Assembly (NCBI RefSeq): GCF_037482405.1
Contig: NZ_JBBHZZ010000003.1
Coordinates: 186,001-250,000 of the forward strand
DNA from: Pseudokineococcus marinus
GTDB lineage: Bacteria > Actinomycetota > Actinomycetes > Actinomycetales > Quadrisphaeraceae
Reading direction: 5' to 3'
Length of the DNA: 64,000 nucleotides
Position 1 is the first letter of the stretch, and the number at the start of each line of letters is the position of its first letter. Positions 33,029 to 40,357 of the stretch are shown one piece after another. The notes beneath the pieces were generated by a model that saw only the letters and a list, made by a program, of their open reading frames with translations, ran no database searches and was not told the DNA's origin. A program made the translations under genes and the position numbers.

Positions 33029-33493
33029 GTGGCCGACCGCCTCGCCCACCGCCCGGCCGACCTCCCCGTCGAGCCGGAGGCTCCCGCCGACGCCCCGCGC
33101 GTGCCGCTCCCGCGCGGCGCGGTCGCCACGAGGACGGCCCTGACCCGTCCCGTCGGAGCACTGTCCCTGCCGCGCAGCGGTCGCACCGTCCCCGCTCCAG
33201 GGACCGCGAGGCGCCTCGCGTCACGACGCGGCCGCCGGGCGGTCGCGCTCGCGGCGCTCGTCCTCGTCGGTGCGCTGCTCGCCGCGGCCGCCGCCCTCGT
33301 CGCCGCCGGCCCGGACGCCGCGACGGCCCTCCTCGTGACCGGCCTGCAGCGGCTGCCCGGGGTCGGGCCCCTGGCCGTCGTGGCGCTGGTCGGCGCGGCC
33401 GCGGCCACCGCTCCCGGTGGGTGGCGCCCGCGAGCGGCCGCCGTCTCCGTCACGGCCGGGGCCCTGGCCCTCGTCGTGTCCGTCGCGGGCTGA
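33029..33493 (+). CDS. Orphan small membrane protein controlled like the pilus genes
   Basis: 154 residues, unrecognised. The first ~70 are Pro/Arg/Ala-rich and probably cytoplasmic. Two hydrophobic hairpins follow (AVALAALVLVGALLAAAAAL, then VAALVGAAAATAP-like and AAAVSVTAGALALVVSVAG segments). GTG 33029 has GGGAG 6 nt upstream. The only functional clue is the FliA/WhiG-like promoter shared with the pil units. It is convergent with aroK, 23 bp apart. Confidence 0.55.
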   Translation: MADRLAHRPADLPVEPEAPADAPRVPLPRGAVATRTALTRPVGALSLPRSGRTVPAPGTARRLASRRGRRAVALAALVLVGALLAAAAALVAAGPDAATALLVTGLQRLPGVGPLAVVALVGAAAATAPGGWRPRAAAVSVTAGALALVVSVAG

Positions 33494-33516
33494 CGGGAGC
33501 GACGTCCGGCGCGGTC

Positions 33517-34032
33517 CTACGCCGAGGTCGCCGCGAGGGCCGTGGTGACGGCGTCGGCCACCTCGGCCGGCGTCCGGCCCGCGGTCGCGACCTCGGCGGT
33601 CGCCACGTCGGCGAAGCCCGGCAGGCGGCGGGCGTGCACGGCGTCGAGGTCGGGCCGGGCGAGCATCGGGCGACCGCGGTCGTCGCCCACACGCGCCCGG
33701 GCCTCGGCCAGCGAGACCTCCAGGTGCACGACGTGCGCCCCCGGCCGCGCAGTCGGCAGCCCGCGCAGGGCCGCCGCGGTGCCGGGGTGCTCGACCGCGC
33801 CGCCGCCGAGGGAGACCACGGCGTCGTCGCCGCGCAGGAGGTCCGTGACCACCTCGTGCTCGAGGGCGCGGAAGGCCGCCTCGCCGTCGGTCGCGAAGAC
33901 CTCGGCGACCGTGCGGCCGGCCCGCTCGACGACCACCTCGTCCGCGTCCCGGAAGGGCAGGTCGAGACGCTCGGCGAGCAGGCGGCCCACCGTGGTCTTG
34001 CCCGCGCCGAGGAAGCCGACGAGGACGATCAC
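33517..34032 (-). CDS. aroK: Shikimate kinase
   Basis: 171 residues. The P-loop GFLGAGKTT is at residues 6-14. RDADEVVVERAGRTVAEVF binds shikimate through the Asp, SLGGGAVEHP is the conserved Gly-rich loop and ARVGDDRGRPML carries the lid Arg. It phosphorylates shikimate with ATP. The GTG overlaps the aroQ stop by 4 nt. It is inverted relative to aroC and aroB, unlike the collinear aroC-K-B order recalled for streptomycetes. Confidence 0.94.
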   Translation of the reverse strand: MIVLVGFLGAGKTTVGRLLAERLDLPFRDADEVVVERAGRTVAEVFATDGEAAFRALEHEVVTDLLRGDDAVVSLGGGAVEHPGTAAALRGLPTARPGAHVVHLEVSLAEARARVGDDRGRPMLARPDLDAVHARRLPGFADVATAEVATAGRTPAEVADAVTTALAATSA

Positions 34033-34526
34033 TCGTCCGCCGCGGGGCCGTCGGGGGAGGCTCCGGGAGCCGCGGCCGCGCCCTGCGCGGGCGTCGTGCC
34101 CGTCGCCTCCGCGAGCCAGCGCAGCGCCGCCCGGTACCCGCCCGGGCCGAGCCCGGCCACCACGCCGGTCGCGACGGCGCTGACGTGGCTGTGGTGCCGG
34201 AACGCCTCCCGCGCATGGATGTTCGACAGGTGGACCTCCACGAGCGGCGCCGTGAGCATGGCGCAGGCGTCCCGCAGCGCCACCGACGTGTGGCTCCACG
34301 CCGCGGGGTTGAGCACCACCGGCACCCCGTCGTCGGCGGCGTCGTGCAGCCAGGCGAGCATCTCGTGCTCGGCGTCGGTCTGGCGGACCTCCACCTCGAG
34401 GCCCAGCGAGGAGCCGAGCTCCCGCAGGTCCTCCGCCAGCTCGGCGTGCGTCGTCGACCCGTAGACGGCCGGCTCGCGCAGGCCCAGCCGGCCCAGGTTG
34501 GGGCCGTTGAGGACGAGCACGCGCAC
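34029..34526 (-). CDS. aroQ: 3-dehydroquinate dehydratase, type II
   Basis: 165 residues. The type II signature VLVLNGPNLGRLGLREPAVYG is at the N-terminus with the catalytic Tyr of the lid loop. NPAAWSHTSVALRDA holds the substrate-binding Asn and His. VEVHLSNIHAREAFRHHS provides the conserved His/Glu region. It converts 3-dehydroquinate to 3-dehydroshikimate. A disordered Ala/Pro/Gly tail of ~25 residues ends the protein. It forms a two-gene minus-strand operon with aroK. Confidence 0.94.
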   Translation of the reverse strand: MRVLVLNGPNLGRLGLREPAVYGSTTHAELAEDLRELGSSLGLEVEVRQTDAEHEMLAWLHDAADDGVPVVLNPAAWSHTSVALRDACAMLTAPLVEVHLSNIHAREAFRHHSHVSAVATGVVAGLGPGGYRAALRWLAEATGTTPAQGAAAAPGASPDGPAADE

Positions 34527-34623
34527 GGGGGCCTCCGGTGGTGGACGCGGCCGTGGCCCGGGCCTCGCCCGGCGGCCGCGCCGATGCTCCCACGAGCCCG
34601 GGTCCGGCCGGGTGGTCGGCGGT

Positions 34624-34733
34624 GCGCGCACAGCGACCTGCAGATCGAGCCAAGGCCGGGGCCTCCACGACGTCGCCGCAGGTCAACGCCTCGTGGCGTC
34701 GGGCGGTGCCGCGGTCTGCAGGTCGCTGTGCAC
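34624..34733 (+). repeat. Three-box 110-bp element, copy E1
   Basis: Box A core GACCTGCA (34635-34642), box B core CGCAGGTC (34677-34684) and box C core TGCAGGTC (34717-34724). Boxes A and C extend to a perfect 17-bp inverted repeat (GCACAGCGACCTGCAGA at 34628-34644 and its complement at 34715-34731). The copy overlaps the last codons of the AbiEi/DUF559-like gene. Copies E2 and E3 share the boxes and spacing but not the intervening sequence. Confidence 0.75.
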
Positions 34734-35613
34734 GGCATGGCGCTGGTCGACGAGGGCGACCGCCCGGCGGACGGTGTCGGCGACCGCGTCGGGGACGCCC
34801 ACGACCTGCTCCCACGAGAAGCGGAGGACGAGGTAGCCCTCGACCACGAGAGCGTCGTAGCGCTCGCAGTCGCGGGCGAGCGCGGCGCGCGAGCCGTGCC
34901 AGGCGAAGCTGTCGGCCTCCAGCGCGATGCGGCGCTCCTCGTCGAGGAGGTCCGGTCGCACCACGCCGAGGTCGGGCAGCACGACGCGCACCTGCGGCAC
35001 GAAGGCGCCCCCCCCCGCAGCGCAGGACCACCGCTCGCAGCGCGGACTCGAACGGGTTGTCGCTGCGGGCGTCCGCGGCTGCCGCCACCGCTCGCGCCCG
35101 CGCGCTGCCCGGGCCCCGCAGGGCTCCAGCGGCTGCGGCGAGCTCGCCCGGCTCGACGAGCCCCCGCCGCAGGAAGCCGTCCGCGACCCCGAGCCCCTCG
35201 CCGAACGGCAGGGTGCGGACGCAGTCCAGCACCGTCCGGAGCGGCGCCGTCACGGCGCCGTCGACCTCGGCGGGGCCGAGGTCCGCCCAGTGCAGGCGGG
35301 TCCCGGGGAGAGGTCGGCGCCGGCGTGCGGTGCGGGGCACCGTCACGGACACGCGCGCCGGACGGTGCAGCGGGTCGACCATCCAGAGCCGGGCGGCGCT
35401 GGCGTGGGAGACGGCGCCGCGCACGGCGGCCGCGGCCCGGATCGGGGCGGGCGCCGAGGCGAGCGCGTAGACGCCGCGGCCGAGGCGGTCCACCTCGCCG
35501 CCGGCGACGGCCCGCTCGAGCGCCTCGCGTCCGGCGGCACGGCGGAGCGCGGCGCTCGACGCGGTCCCGCCGCGGCGCACGAGCTCGTCCAGGAGGGCAC
35601 CGACCGCGTCCAC
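34683..35613 (-). pseudogene. AbiEi-like wHTH plus DUF559 (Vsr-like) nuclease protein, frameshifted
   Basis: The N-terminal frame from GTG 35613 encodes an AbiEi-type winged helix (ELVRRGGTASSAALRRA through LGRGVYAL) and a middle domain. The C-terminal frame encodes a DUF559/Vsr-like domain with RPDLLDEERRIALEADSFAWH and EGYLVLRFSWEQV, including the Asp, Glu and Asp expected of the PD-(D/E)xK fold. The frames meet at a run of nine C (35008-35016; G on the coding strand). Eight would restore a ~309-residue protein. The cause may be sequencing error, phase variation or true decay. The gene sits between repeat copies E1 and E2. Confidence 0.6.
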
Positions 35614-35706
35614 CTCCGGAGACTCGGGCGTGCGGGCGCCTCGCGTCCGGGCCCGTCCACAGGCGGGGCGGCGCGACGGCGACCGGTGCGGGGGCGGGCG
35701 CTTCGC

Positions 35707-35815
35707 GCCCAGCGACCTGCGCACGGCGGCGTCACCGGGGGACGCCGCCGCATCACCGCAGGTCGAGGCCTCCTCGGGCGTCGCTCGAGCTCCTTCCGCA
35801 GGTCGCTGTGCGGGC
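35707..35815 (+). repeat. Three-box 110-bp element, copy E2
   Basis: Box A core GACCTGCG (35714-35721), box B core CGCAGGTC (35757-35764) and box C core CGCAGGTC (35797-35804). Core-to-core distances are 43 and 40 bp (E1: 42 and 40; E3: 43 and 40). It has the same orientation as E1 and lies about 95 bp upstream of the AbiEi/DUF559-like gene start. Confidence 0.75.
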
Positions 35816-35867
35816 GTGCGCGGTGCCGGCCGCCCTCGGGGCGGCGTCACCCCGGCGCACGGCTGGC

Positions 35868-35873
35868 TAGGGT
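35868..35873 (+). promoter_or_regulatory. -10 element of leaderless aroB promoter
   Basis: TAGGGT, 6 nt (CGCCCG), GTG 35880. Same geometry and same six spacer bases as aroC. Confidence 0.6.
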
Positions 35874-35879
35874 CGCCCG

Positions 35880-37007
35880 GTGAGCGAGGACACCGCAGCG
35901 CCCGCGCCCGCCGGCGAGCCGACCGGCCGGGCGACCACCCGCATCACCGTGGCGGGGGAGCGGCCCTACGACGTGCTCGTCGGCCGTGGCCTGCTGGGCG
36001 AGCTGCCCGGGCTGCTGGGCGACGGCGTGCGCAAGGTCCTCGTCGTGCACCCGCGCGCGCTGCGCACCACGGGCGAGGCCGTGCAGGAGGACCTGAGGGC
36101 GGCCGGGTACGAGGCCCTCGTGGCCGAGGTCCCGGACGACGAGGACGCGAAGTCGGCGCAGGTCGCCGCCTTCTGCTGGGGCGTGCTGGGGCAGGCGTCC
36201 TTCACGCGCTCCGACGCCGTCGTGGCCGTCGGCGGGGGGACCGTCACCGACCTCGCGGGCTTCGTCGCCGCCACGTGGCTGCGGGGCGTGAAGGTCGTCC
36301 ACGTGCCGACGACGCTGCTCGCGATGGTCGACGCCGCGGTCGGCGGGAAGACGGGCATCAACACGGCCGAGGGCAAGAACCTCGTCGGCGCCTTCCACCC
36401 GCCCGCGGGCGTGCTGTGCGACCTCGCCGTCCTCGAGAGCCTGCCCGTGCACGACCTGCTCGCCGGGATGGCCGAGGTGGTCAAGACCGGCTTCATCGCG
36501 GACCCCGTCATCCTCGAGCGGATCGAGGCCGACCCGCAGGCGGTCCGGGACCCGGCCTCGCCCGTGGTGCGCGAGCTCGTCGAGCGGGCGGTCGCCGTCA
36601 AGGCCGACGTCGTGGGCCGCGACCTGCGTGACCTCGGCGACCGCGAGGTCCTCAACTACGGCCACACGCTGGGCCACGCCATCGAGCTCGTCGAGCGCTT
36701 CGCCTGGCGCCACGGCGCCGCCGTCAGCGTCGGCATGGTCTTCGCCGCCGAGCTCGCGGCGCTCGCCGGGCGCCTCGACGAGGCCGTCGTGGAGCGCCAC
36801 CGCTCGGTCCTCGGCTCCCTCGGGCTGCCGCTGACCTACCGCGGCGACCGCTGGTCCCAGCTGCTGCAGGCGATGGGCCGCGACAAGAAGACGCGCGGGG
36901 ACCTCCTGCGCTTCGTCGTCCTGGACGACGTCGCCCGTCCGACTCGCCTCGAGGGACCCGACCCCCAGCTGCTCGCCGCCGCGTACGCGAGCATCAGCCG
37001 CGACTGA
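35880..37007 (+). CDS. aroB: 3-dehydroquinate synthase
   Basis: 375 residues, NAD- and metal-dependent cyclisation of DAHP. Signatures are AVGGGTVTDLAGFVAATWLRGV, the phosphate loop TTLLAMVDAAVGGKTGIN and the zinc ligands Glu/His/His in GMAEVVKTGF, NYGHTLGHAIE and FAWRHGAAVSVGM. LGRDKK-like residues (MGRDKKTRG) close the site. It starts at a leaderless GTG and is followed by an independent VOC-family gene. Confidence 0.95.
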   Translation: MSEDTAAPAPAGEPTGRATTRITVAGERPYDVLVGRGLLGELPGLLGDGVRKVLVVHPRALRTTGEAVQEDLRAAGYEALVAEVPDDEDAKSAQVAAFCWGVLGQASFTRSDAVVAVGGGTVTDLAGFVAATWLRGVKVVHVPTTLLAMVDAAVGGKTGINTAEGKNLVGAFHPPAGVLCDLAVLESLPVHDLLAGMAEVVKTGFIADPVILERIEADPQAVRDPASPVVRELVERAVAVKADVVGRDLRDLGDREVLNYGHTLGHAIELVERFAWRHGAAVSVGMVFAAELAALAGRLDEAVVERHRSVLGSLGLPLTYRGDRWSQLLQAMGRDKKTRGDLLRFVVLDDVARPTRLEGPDPQLLAAAYASISRD

Positions 37008-37075
37008 GCCCGGCGGTCCCGTCGCGGCCGGGCTCCCCGGGTGCCCCGGGGCCGTCCCCGTGCGACGGTCCGGTC

Positions 37076-37543
37076 ATGCCCTCCACCGCCGACCGCTCGC
37101 CGACGCCGACCGAGCACCTGGGGCGCGTGTCGCCCACCGGCTACGCCCACGTGCGCGTCACCGTGACCGACATCGCCCGCTCCCGCGCCTTCTACGACGC
37201 CGTCTTCGGCTGGGACGTCGCCTTCGAGGTGCCGGAGGACGCCGACGAGGCCACCCGCGAGCAGCTCGGCTTCCTCTTCGGCGGGGTCATCTACGCCTTC
37301 GGGGGCGGCCTCTTCGGGCTGCGCCCCGTGGCGCCGGGCGGCGACCGCTTCGACGAGGACCGCGTCGGTCTCGACCACGTCTCCTTCACCGTCGCCCAGC
37401 GCTCGGAGCTCGACGCCGCCGCCGAGGTGCTCGACCGCCTGGGCGTGGCCCACGAGCCGGTCAAGGACGTCGGCGGCTACTCCATCCTGGAGTTCCGCGA
37501 CCCCGACGGCATCGCCCTGGAGCTGACGGCCCTCACCGGCTGA
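37076..37543 (+). CDS. VOC/glyoxalase-superfamily protein
   Basis: 155 residues with two beta-alpha-beta-beta-beta modules. The first is GYAHVRVTVTDIARSRAFYDAVFGWDV, the second LDHVSFTVAQRSELDAAAEVLDRLGV, ending YSILEFRDPDGIALEL. His in HVRV, His in LDHV and Glu in ALEL are the probable metal ligands. The substrate is unknown; glyoxalase I, dioxygenase and resistance functions share this fold. It is a single gene between aroB and efp. Confidence 0.75.
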   Translation: MPSTADRSPTPTEHLGRVSPTGYAHVRVTVTDIARSRAFYDAVFGWDVAFEVPEDADEATREQLGFLFGGVIYAFGGGLFGLRPVAPGGDRFDEDRVGLDHVSFTVAQRSELDAAAEVLDRLGVAHEPVKDVGGYSILEFRDPDGIALELTALTG

Positions 37544-37612
37544 GCGCCCCGGCGAGGGGCCCCAGCGGCGGGGGAGCGGACGGCGCGCGCCGGAGGGGGC
37601 CGCGGACGGCGG

Positions 37613-37618
37613 TAGCCT
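37613..37618 (+). promoter_or_regulatory. Candidate -10 element of efp
   Basis: TAGCCT 121 nt upstream of the efp GTG, giving a leader of about 115 nt. No -35 match is clear. Confidence 0.4.
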
Positions 37619-37739
37619 GGCCCCACCGCCCCGGACGACCGCGCGCCCCGTCGCGCTCGACGGCGGCCGGCGCACCCCTCGGGGCGCGCGCCGTCGCCGC
37701 GGCCGGGCACGACCACCCTCACCCGACGGACGGACTCCC

Positions 37740-38300
37740 GTGGCCTCGACGAACGACCTCAAGAACGGCACCGTGCTGAAGATCGACGGACAGCTGTGGT
37801 CCGTCGTGGAGTTCCAGCACGTCAAGCCCGGCAAGGGCGGCGCCTTCGTCCGCACGAAGATGAAGAACGTGCTCTCGGGGAAGGTCGTCGACCGCACCTT
37901 CAACGCCGGCGCCAAGGTGGAGACGGCCACCGTCGACCGCCGCGACATGCAGTACCTGTACCGCGACGGCGCCGACTTCGTGTGGATGGACCCCGAGACC
38001 TTCGACCAGCTGATGGTGCCCGAGGCCACTGTCGGTGACGCCGCCAACTTCCTCCTCGAGGGCGCCACCGCGCAGGTGGCGATGCACGAGGGAGAGCCGC
38101 TCTACGTCGAGCTGCCTACCTCGGTCGTCCTCGAGGTCACCTACACCGAGCCCGGCCTGCAGGGCGACCGCTCCACCGGCGGCACGAAGCCGGCGACGGT
38201 CGAGACCGGCTACCAGATCGCCGTCCCGCTGTTCCTCGAGAGCGGCACCAAGGTCAAGGTCGACACCCGCACGGGCGACTACCTCGGTCGCGTCAGCTGA
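37740..38300 (+). CDS. efp: Translation elongation factor P
   Basis: 186 residues, three OB-like domains, relieves stalling at polyproline. The tip loop VKPGKGGAFVRTK places Lys32 at the residue modified in other bacteria. The Lys-tip, PGKG form is usual in actinobacteria. The C-terminal GTKVKVDTRTGDYLGRV is the EF-P signature. It is followed after 1 bp by nusB. Long proline-rich genes in this window (pilMNO region) would be expected clients. Confidence 0.96.
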   Translation: MASTNDLKNGTVLKIDGQLWSVVEFQHVKPGKGGAFVRTKMKNVLSGKVVDRTFNAGAKVETATVDRRDMQYLYRDGADFVWMDPETFDQLMVPEATVGDAANFLLEGATAQVAMHEGEPLYVELPTSVVLEVTYTEPGLQGDRSTGGTKPATVETGYQIAVPLFLESGTKVKVDTRTGDYLGRVS

Positions 38301-38301
38301 C

Positions 38302-38727
38302 GTGGCGGCCCGCAGCAAGGCCCGCAAGCGGGCCCTCGACGTCCTCTACGAGGCCGAGCAGCGCGGCCTGCCGCCCCTCGAGCTGCTCTCGCAGCGGCTG
38401 GCGTCGACCAACCCCTCGGACCCGGGCGCTCCGCCGATGCCCGAGTACGCCGTCGAGCTCGTCGAGCTCGTCGTCACCCACCTCGCGCGCGTCGACGAGC
38501 TGCTGGCGACCTACTCGCAGGGCTGGACGGTCGAGCGGATGCCGGACGTCGACCGGGCCGTCCTGCGCCTCGGCGCCGCCGAGCTGCTGTGGGGCGACGT
38601 GCCCGGCGCCGTGGCCGTCGACGAGGCCGTCGAGCTCGCGCGGGCCCTGTCGACCGACGACTCGCCGGGCTTCGTCAACGGGGTGCTGGGACGTCTGCTG
38701 GAGATGAAGCCGGCCCTCACGGCCTGA
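38302..38727 (+). CDS. nusB: Transcription antitermination factor NusB
   Basis: 141-residue all-helical protein. It has the Arg-rich N-terminus ARSKARKRALDVLYEAEQRG and the conserved C-terminal DVDRAVLRLGAAELLWGDVPGAVAVDEAVELARALSTDDSPGFVNGVLGRL pattern (given in part here). With NusE it binds boxA of rRNA transcripts. GTG 38302 is one base after the efp stop. Confidence 0.93.
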   Translation: MAARSKARKRALDVLYEAEQRGLPPLELLSQRLASTNPSDPGAPPMPEYAVELVELVVTHLARVDELLATYSQGWTVERMPDVDRAVLRLGAAELLWGDVPGAVAVDEAVELARALSTDDSPGFVNGVLGRLLEMKPALTA

Positions 38728-38816
38728 CGGTCGGAGTCCGCGGTGGCCGGGCCCGCGTCCGGCTCGCCGCGGCTCCGGGCACTGGCTCGGCGCGCGCGGC
38801 GGCTGCCGCGCCGGTC

Positions 38817-38868
38817 GGGGCGCCGGCCTGACGTGCCCTCCGCCCCGCCGCCCCGGACGCTCGTGCCG
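38817..38868 (+). repeat. 52-bp dispersed repeat, copy 1
   Basis: Starts GGGGCGCCGGCCTGACGTGC and ends GGACGCTCGTGCCG. It is nearly identical to 63851-63903, differing by one indel and a few substitutions. Both copies are intergenic, just after a plus-strand gene (nusB; rsmB). Confidence 0.7.
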
Positions 38869-38894
38869 CGGCGGTCCGTCGCGCACGCTGGCCC

Positions 38895-38944
38895 GACGCA
38901 CGAGAGCCGCACCACCGACTCGGGTGGTGCGGCTCTCGTGCGTC
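38895..38944. terminator. Bidirectional terminator between nusB and bldD
   Basis: A perfect 22-bp stem (left arm 38895-38916 beginning GACGCACGAGAGCC, right arm 38923-38944) with a 6-nt loop. It lies between two convergent genes and so can serve both. Confidence 0.88.
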
Positions 38945-38975
38945 CGGGGCGTGCGTGTGCTGGGACGTCCGGCGC

Positions 38976-39476
38976 TCAGACGTCCGGCAGGGCCACGGCC
39001 CGCCGGGCCTCCTCGCCGAGGACGTCCCAGCCGATCAGCCGCTCGGTGAGGGCCGAGGGCGGCAGGTCGAAGATCACCGCGAGCGAGCGCAGGTCGTCGA
39101 CCCGGATCGGCATCTCGTCGGACTGCTCGTCCCCGCGCGCCTCGCGGATGTCCGCGAGGTAGCGCAGCAGCGGGCCGGACTGCTCGGTGGGGACGCGGCG
39201 CAGCGCCTCCAGGTCGAGCACGAGCCGGGGCGGCGGCAGGGCCGTCTCCCCGGGCGTCGTCTCCGGCAGCAGCGCCGTGACGGGCACGTCGTAGAACTCC
39301 GCCAGCTCGGCGAGCCGCTGCACGGTGACGGCCCGGTCGCCGCGCTCGTACGAGCCGACGACGACGGCCTTCCAGTGACCCTGCGACTTGGCCTCGACGC
39401 CCTGCAGCGACAGTCCCTGGCGCGTCCGGACCGACCGCAGCCGGTTCCCGAGCACCTTCGCGTACTCCGATGCCAC
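38976..39476 (-). CDS. bldD: Developmental regulator BldD (c-di-GMP-responsive)
   Basis: 166 residues, close in order to S. coelicolor BldD. The N-terminal helix-turn-helix has GLSLQGVEAKSQGHWKAVVV and SYERGDRAVTVQRLAELAEFY. The C-terminal c-di-GMP-binding domain keeps RxD-X8-RxxD as Arg114-Gly-Asp116 and Arg125-Val-Asp-Asp128. In streptomycetes c-di-GMP tetramers dimerise BldD to repress sporulation genes. GTG 39476 has AGGAGGGG upstream; a longer 240-codon frame is rejected. As in Streptomyces it lies between nusB and pyrR, here convergent with nusB. Binding capacity is inferred from the motif. Confidence 0.94.
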   Translation of the reverse strand: MASEYAKVLGNRLRSVRTRQGLSLQGVEAKSQGHWKAVVVGSYERGDRAVTVQRLAELAEFYDVPVTALLPETTPGETALPPPRLVLDLEALRRVPTEQSGPLLRYLADIREARGDEQSDEMPIRVDDLRSLAVIFDLPPSALTERLIGWDVLGEEARRAVALPDV

Positions 39477-39670
39477 TGCACCCCTCCTGTGGGTCGGGCA
39501 CCGGCGCGAGGTCGTCCCGCGCCGTGCCGACCGGGCTAGATCGTCACTCAGCGTCACTGGACCGTCAAGCGCCGCCACCCGTTGGGTCCACGGCGTCCAC
39601 CGGTCGGAGGCCCTCGACGACGGGCGTCCGCCTGCCGGGCGGGCGGTCCGGGGGGTGGGGCGCCGGCTGC

Positions 39671-39676
39671 TAGGTT
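39671..39676 (+). promoter_or_regulatory. -10 element of the pyr operon
   Basis: TAGGTT about 58 nt before the pyrR ATG. It places the transcription start near 39683 and includes the whole PyrR-type RNA site in the leader. Confidence 0.5.
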
Positions 39677-39703
39677 CCGTCCGACCGACGTCCTTCAACC
39701 TCC

Positions 39704-39725
39704 GTCCCGAGAGGCGGGGAAGGAG
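39704..39725 (+). promoter_or_regulatory. PyrR-binding RNA element overlapping the pyrR ribosome-binding site
   Basis: GUCCCGAGAGGCGGGGAAGG resembles the PyrR-binding loop known from bacilli (GUCC-N-GAGAGGC-U-N-G-N-AAGG). The last bases AAGGAG are the ribosome-binding site of pyrR (spacing 8 to ATG). Binding of UMP-loaded PyrR would block translation, as proposed for mycobacteria. No terminator/antiterminator pair is visible, so attenuation is unlikely. Confidence 0.6.
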
Positions 39726-39733
39726 TCGCCGCC

Positions 39734-40357
39734 ATGGCGTCCGCGCGCCCGGTGCTCGAGGCCCCGGAGATCGGCCGGGTCCTCACCCGCATCGCCCACG
39801 AGGTCCTCGAGCGCAACCGGGGGGCCGACGACCTCGTCCTCCTCGGCATCCCCACGCGCGGCACCCACCTCGCCCGCCGCGTGGCCGAGCGCCTCGTGGC
39901 CGCCGAGCCCGGGGCCGGGCCCCTCGAGCAGCTCGTCGGCTCCCTCGACGTGACGATGCACCGCGACGACCTGCGCCGGAACCCCGTCCGCGCGCTGGGG
40001 CGCACGAGCCTGCCGCCCGGCGGCGTCGACGACCGCGTCGTCGTCCTCGTCGACGACGTCCTCTTCTCCGGGCGGACGGTGCGCGCCGCCCTCGACGCCC
40101 TCTCCGACCTCGGTCGCCCCCGCGCGGTGCGCCTGGCCGTCCTCGTCGACCGGGGCCACCGCCAGCTGCCGATCCGCGCCGACCACGTCGGCAAGAACCT
40201 GCCGACGGCGGCGGAGGAGAGCGTGCGGGTGATGCTCGAGGAGGTCGACGGGCGCGACGCCGTGCTCATCAGCGGCCCCGACGGCGCCCCCGAGCCGACC
40301 ACGGAGCCGGCCGCGGAGCCCGCCCCGGGTGCGGCGGACGCGGAGGGGGCCCGGTGA
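39734..40357 (+). CDS. pyrR: PyrR bifunctional regulator/uracil phosphoribosyltransferase
   Basis: 207 residues. The PRPP motif VVVLVDDVLFSGRTVRAALDAL is intact. The family N-terminus GRVLTRIAHEVLERN and the basic RNA-binding face (LDVTMHRDDL, LPIRADHVGKNLPT) are present. It has a C-terminal Glu/Pro/Ala tail of ~25 residues not seen in bacillar PyrR. It heads the pyrimidine operon and overlaps pyrB by 4 nt. Confidence 0.94.
   Translation: MASARPVLEAPEIGRVLTRIAHEVLERNRGADDLVLLGIPTRGTHLARRVAERLVAAEPGAGPLEQLVGSLDVTMHRDDLRRNPVRALGRTSLPPGGVDDRVVVLVDDVLFSGRTVRAALDALSDLGRPRAVRLAVLVDRGHRQLPIRADHVGKNLPTAAEESVRVMLEEVDGRDAVLISGPDGAPEPTTEPAAEPAPGAADAEGAR

Noticed and set aside
34624..35815. Reading the three-box elements as a short CRISPR (constant ~31-nt spacers)
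   Set aside because: The boxes are only 8-15 nt, box A is inverted relative to box C, and the elements are isolated triplets with no cas genes nearby.
39477..39698. N-terminal extension of bldD to a 240-residue protein
   Set aside because: The extension is Arg/Pro-rich, would overlap the pyrR promoter region, and the GTG at 39476 has a strong AGGAGGGG and aligns with the BldD N-terminus.
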